Shown here piece after piece: positions 7,825 through 7,962 of a stretch of 7,962 bases of DNA. The stretch lies in contig NZ_JAUSCC010000092.1 in assembly GCF_030651745.1 (NCBI RefSeq), positions 1 through 7,962 of the forward strand, given 5' to 3'. The translations under genes were made by a program, and so were the position numbers. The stretch's first letter is position 1. Every line of letters begins with the position of its first letter. The notes beneath the pieces were generated by a model that saw only the letters and a program-made list of their open reading frames with translations, was not told the DNA's origin and made no database searches. Source of the stretch: Methylophaga sp. Its GTDB lineage: Bacteria > Pseudomonadota > Gammaproteobacteria > Nitrosococcales > Methylophagaceae.

Positions 7825-7900
7825 TGGCGTCCCCAAGGGGATTCGAACCCCTGTTACCGCCGTGAAAGGGCAGTGTCCTAGGCCTCTAGACGATGGGGAC
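7825..7900 (-). tRNA. tRNA-Glu (anticodon TTC)
   Basis: Complete 76-nt tRNA with encoded CCA (complement of 7825-7827). The acceptor stem GTCCCCA pairs with TGGGGAC, with G73 as discriminator. The anticodon stem is CTGCC/GGCGG (one T-G wobble), with loop CTTTCAC giving anticodon TTC (7866-7864). The T arm is AGGGG-TTCGAAT-CCCCT. It is almost the E. coli tRNA-Glu, including the D-arm string CGTCTAGAGGCC. It is read leftward, 24 nt after tRNA-Ala, and is followed by the terminator at 7753-7785. Confidence 0.98.
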
Positions 7901-7924
7901 CTAAAACTGTTTTCTTTCGTATCT

Positions 7925-7962
7925 TGGTGGAGCTAGGCGGGATCGAACCGCCGACCTCTTGC
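7925..7962 (-). tRNA. tRNA-Ala, 3' half (cut by the window edge), probably anticodon GGC
   Basis: The last 38 nt of a tRNA ending TAGCTCC-A-CCA, with encoded CCA (complement of 7925-7927), discriminator A and T arm GGCGG-TTCGATC-CCGCC. The acceptor 3' strand TAGCTCC and the T arm are those of tRNA-Ala. The anticodon lies beyond the edge. The preceding GCAAGAGGTC matches the anticodon-stem 3' side and variable loop of E. coli tRNA-Ala-GGC (GCAAGAGGTC) better than the UGC type (GCAGGAGGTC), so GGC is inferred. The two tRNAs are probably cotranscribed, with Ala first. Confidence 0.9.

Overview
This is a chromosomal housekeeping segment from a gammaproteobacterium. The evidence is the conserved order lptG-lptF divergent from pepA-holC-valS, the E. 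coli-like valyl-tRNA synthetase with its insertion after the KMSKS loop, the M17 leucyl aminopeptidase, the DNA polymerase III chi subunit (a subunit of gamma/betaproteobacterial type), and a tRNA-Glu very close to the E. coli one. Base composition looks moderate (mid-40s % GC by eye). A marine or methylotrophic lineage such as Methylophaga or its relatives would fit, but this is a guess that the sequence does not settle.

Layout, left to right. Positions 1-51 are the tail downstream of valS, with no gene. Leftward-transcribed valS (52-2805), holC (2892-3326) and pepA (3337-4824) form one block, read in the order pepA, holC, valS. pepA and holC are 10 nt apart and probably cotranscribed. The 86-nt holC-valS gap holds a leftward terminator-like hairpin whose loop is also a perfect -10 box, so valS probably has its own promoter. 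An 86-nt divergent gap (4825-4910) separates pepA from rightward lptF (4911-6041) and lptG (6038-7099), which overlap by ATGA. lptG collides tail-to-tail with a leftward gene for an unrecognised exported protein (7096-7674 or 7686); their stop codons share the palindrome CTAG. This gene has a good sigma70-type promoter. Beyond it are a strong symmetrical terminator, a complete leftward tRNA-Glu (TTC) and the 3' half of a leftward tRNA-Ala cut by the window edge.

Functionally, LptF and LptG are the two membrane subunits of the LptB2FG lipopolysaccharide extractor. PepA is a cytosolic aminopeptidase, HolC links the replicase clamp loader to SSB, and ValS charges tRNA-Val. Their adjacency is a conserved gammaproteobacterial arrangement rather than a pathway. 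I see no mobile element, CRISPR array, phage gene or obvious new system. The one unknown of substance is the small exported protein next to lptG.
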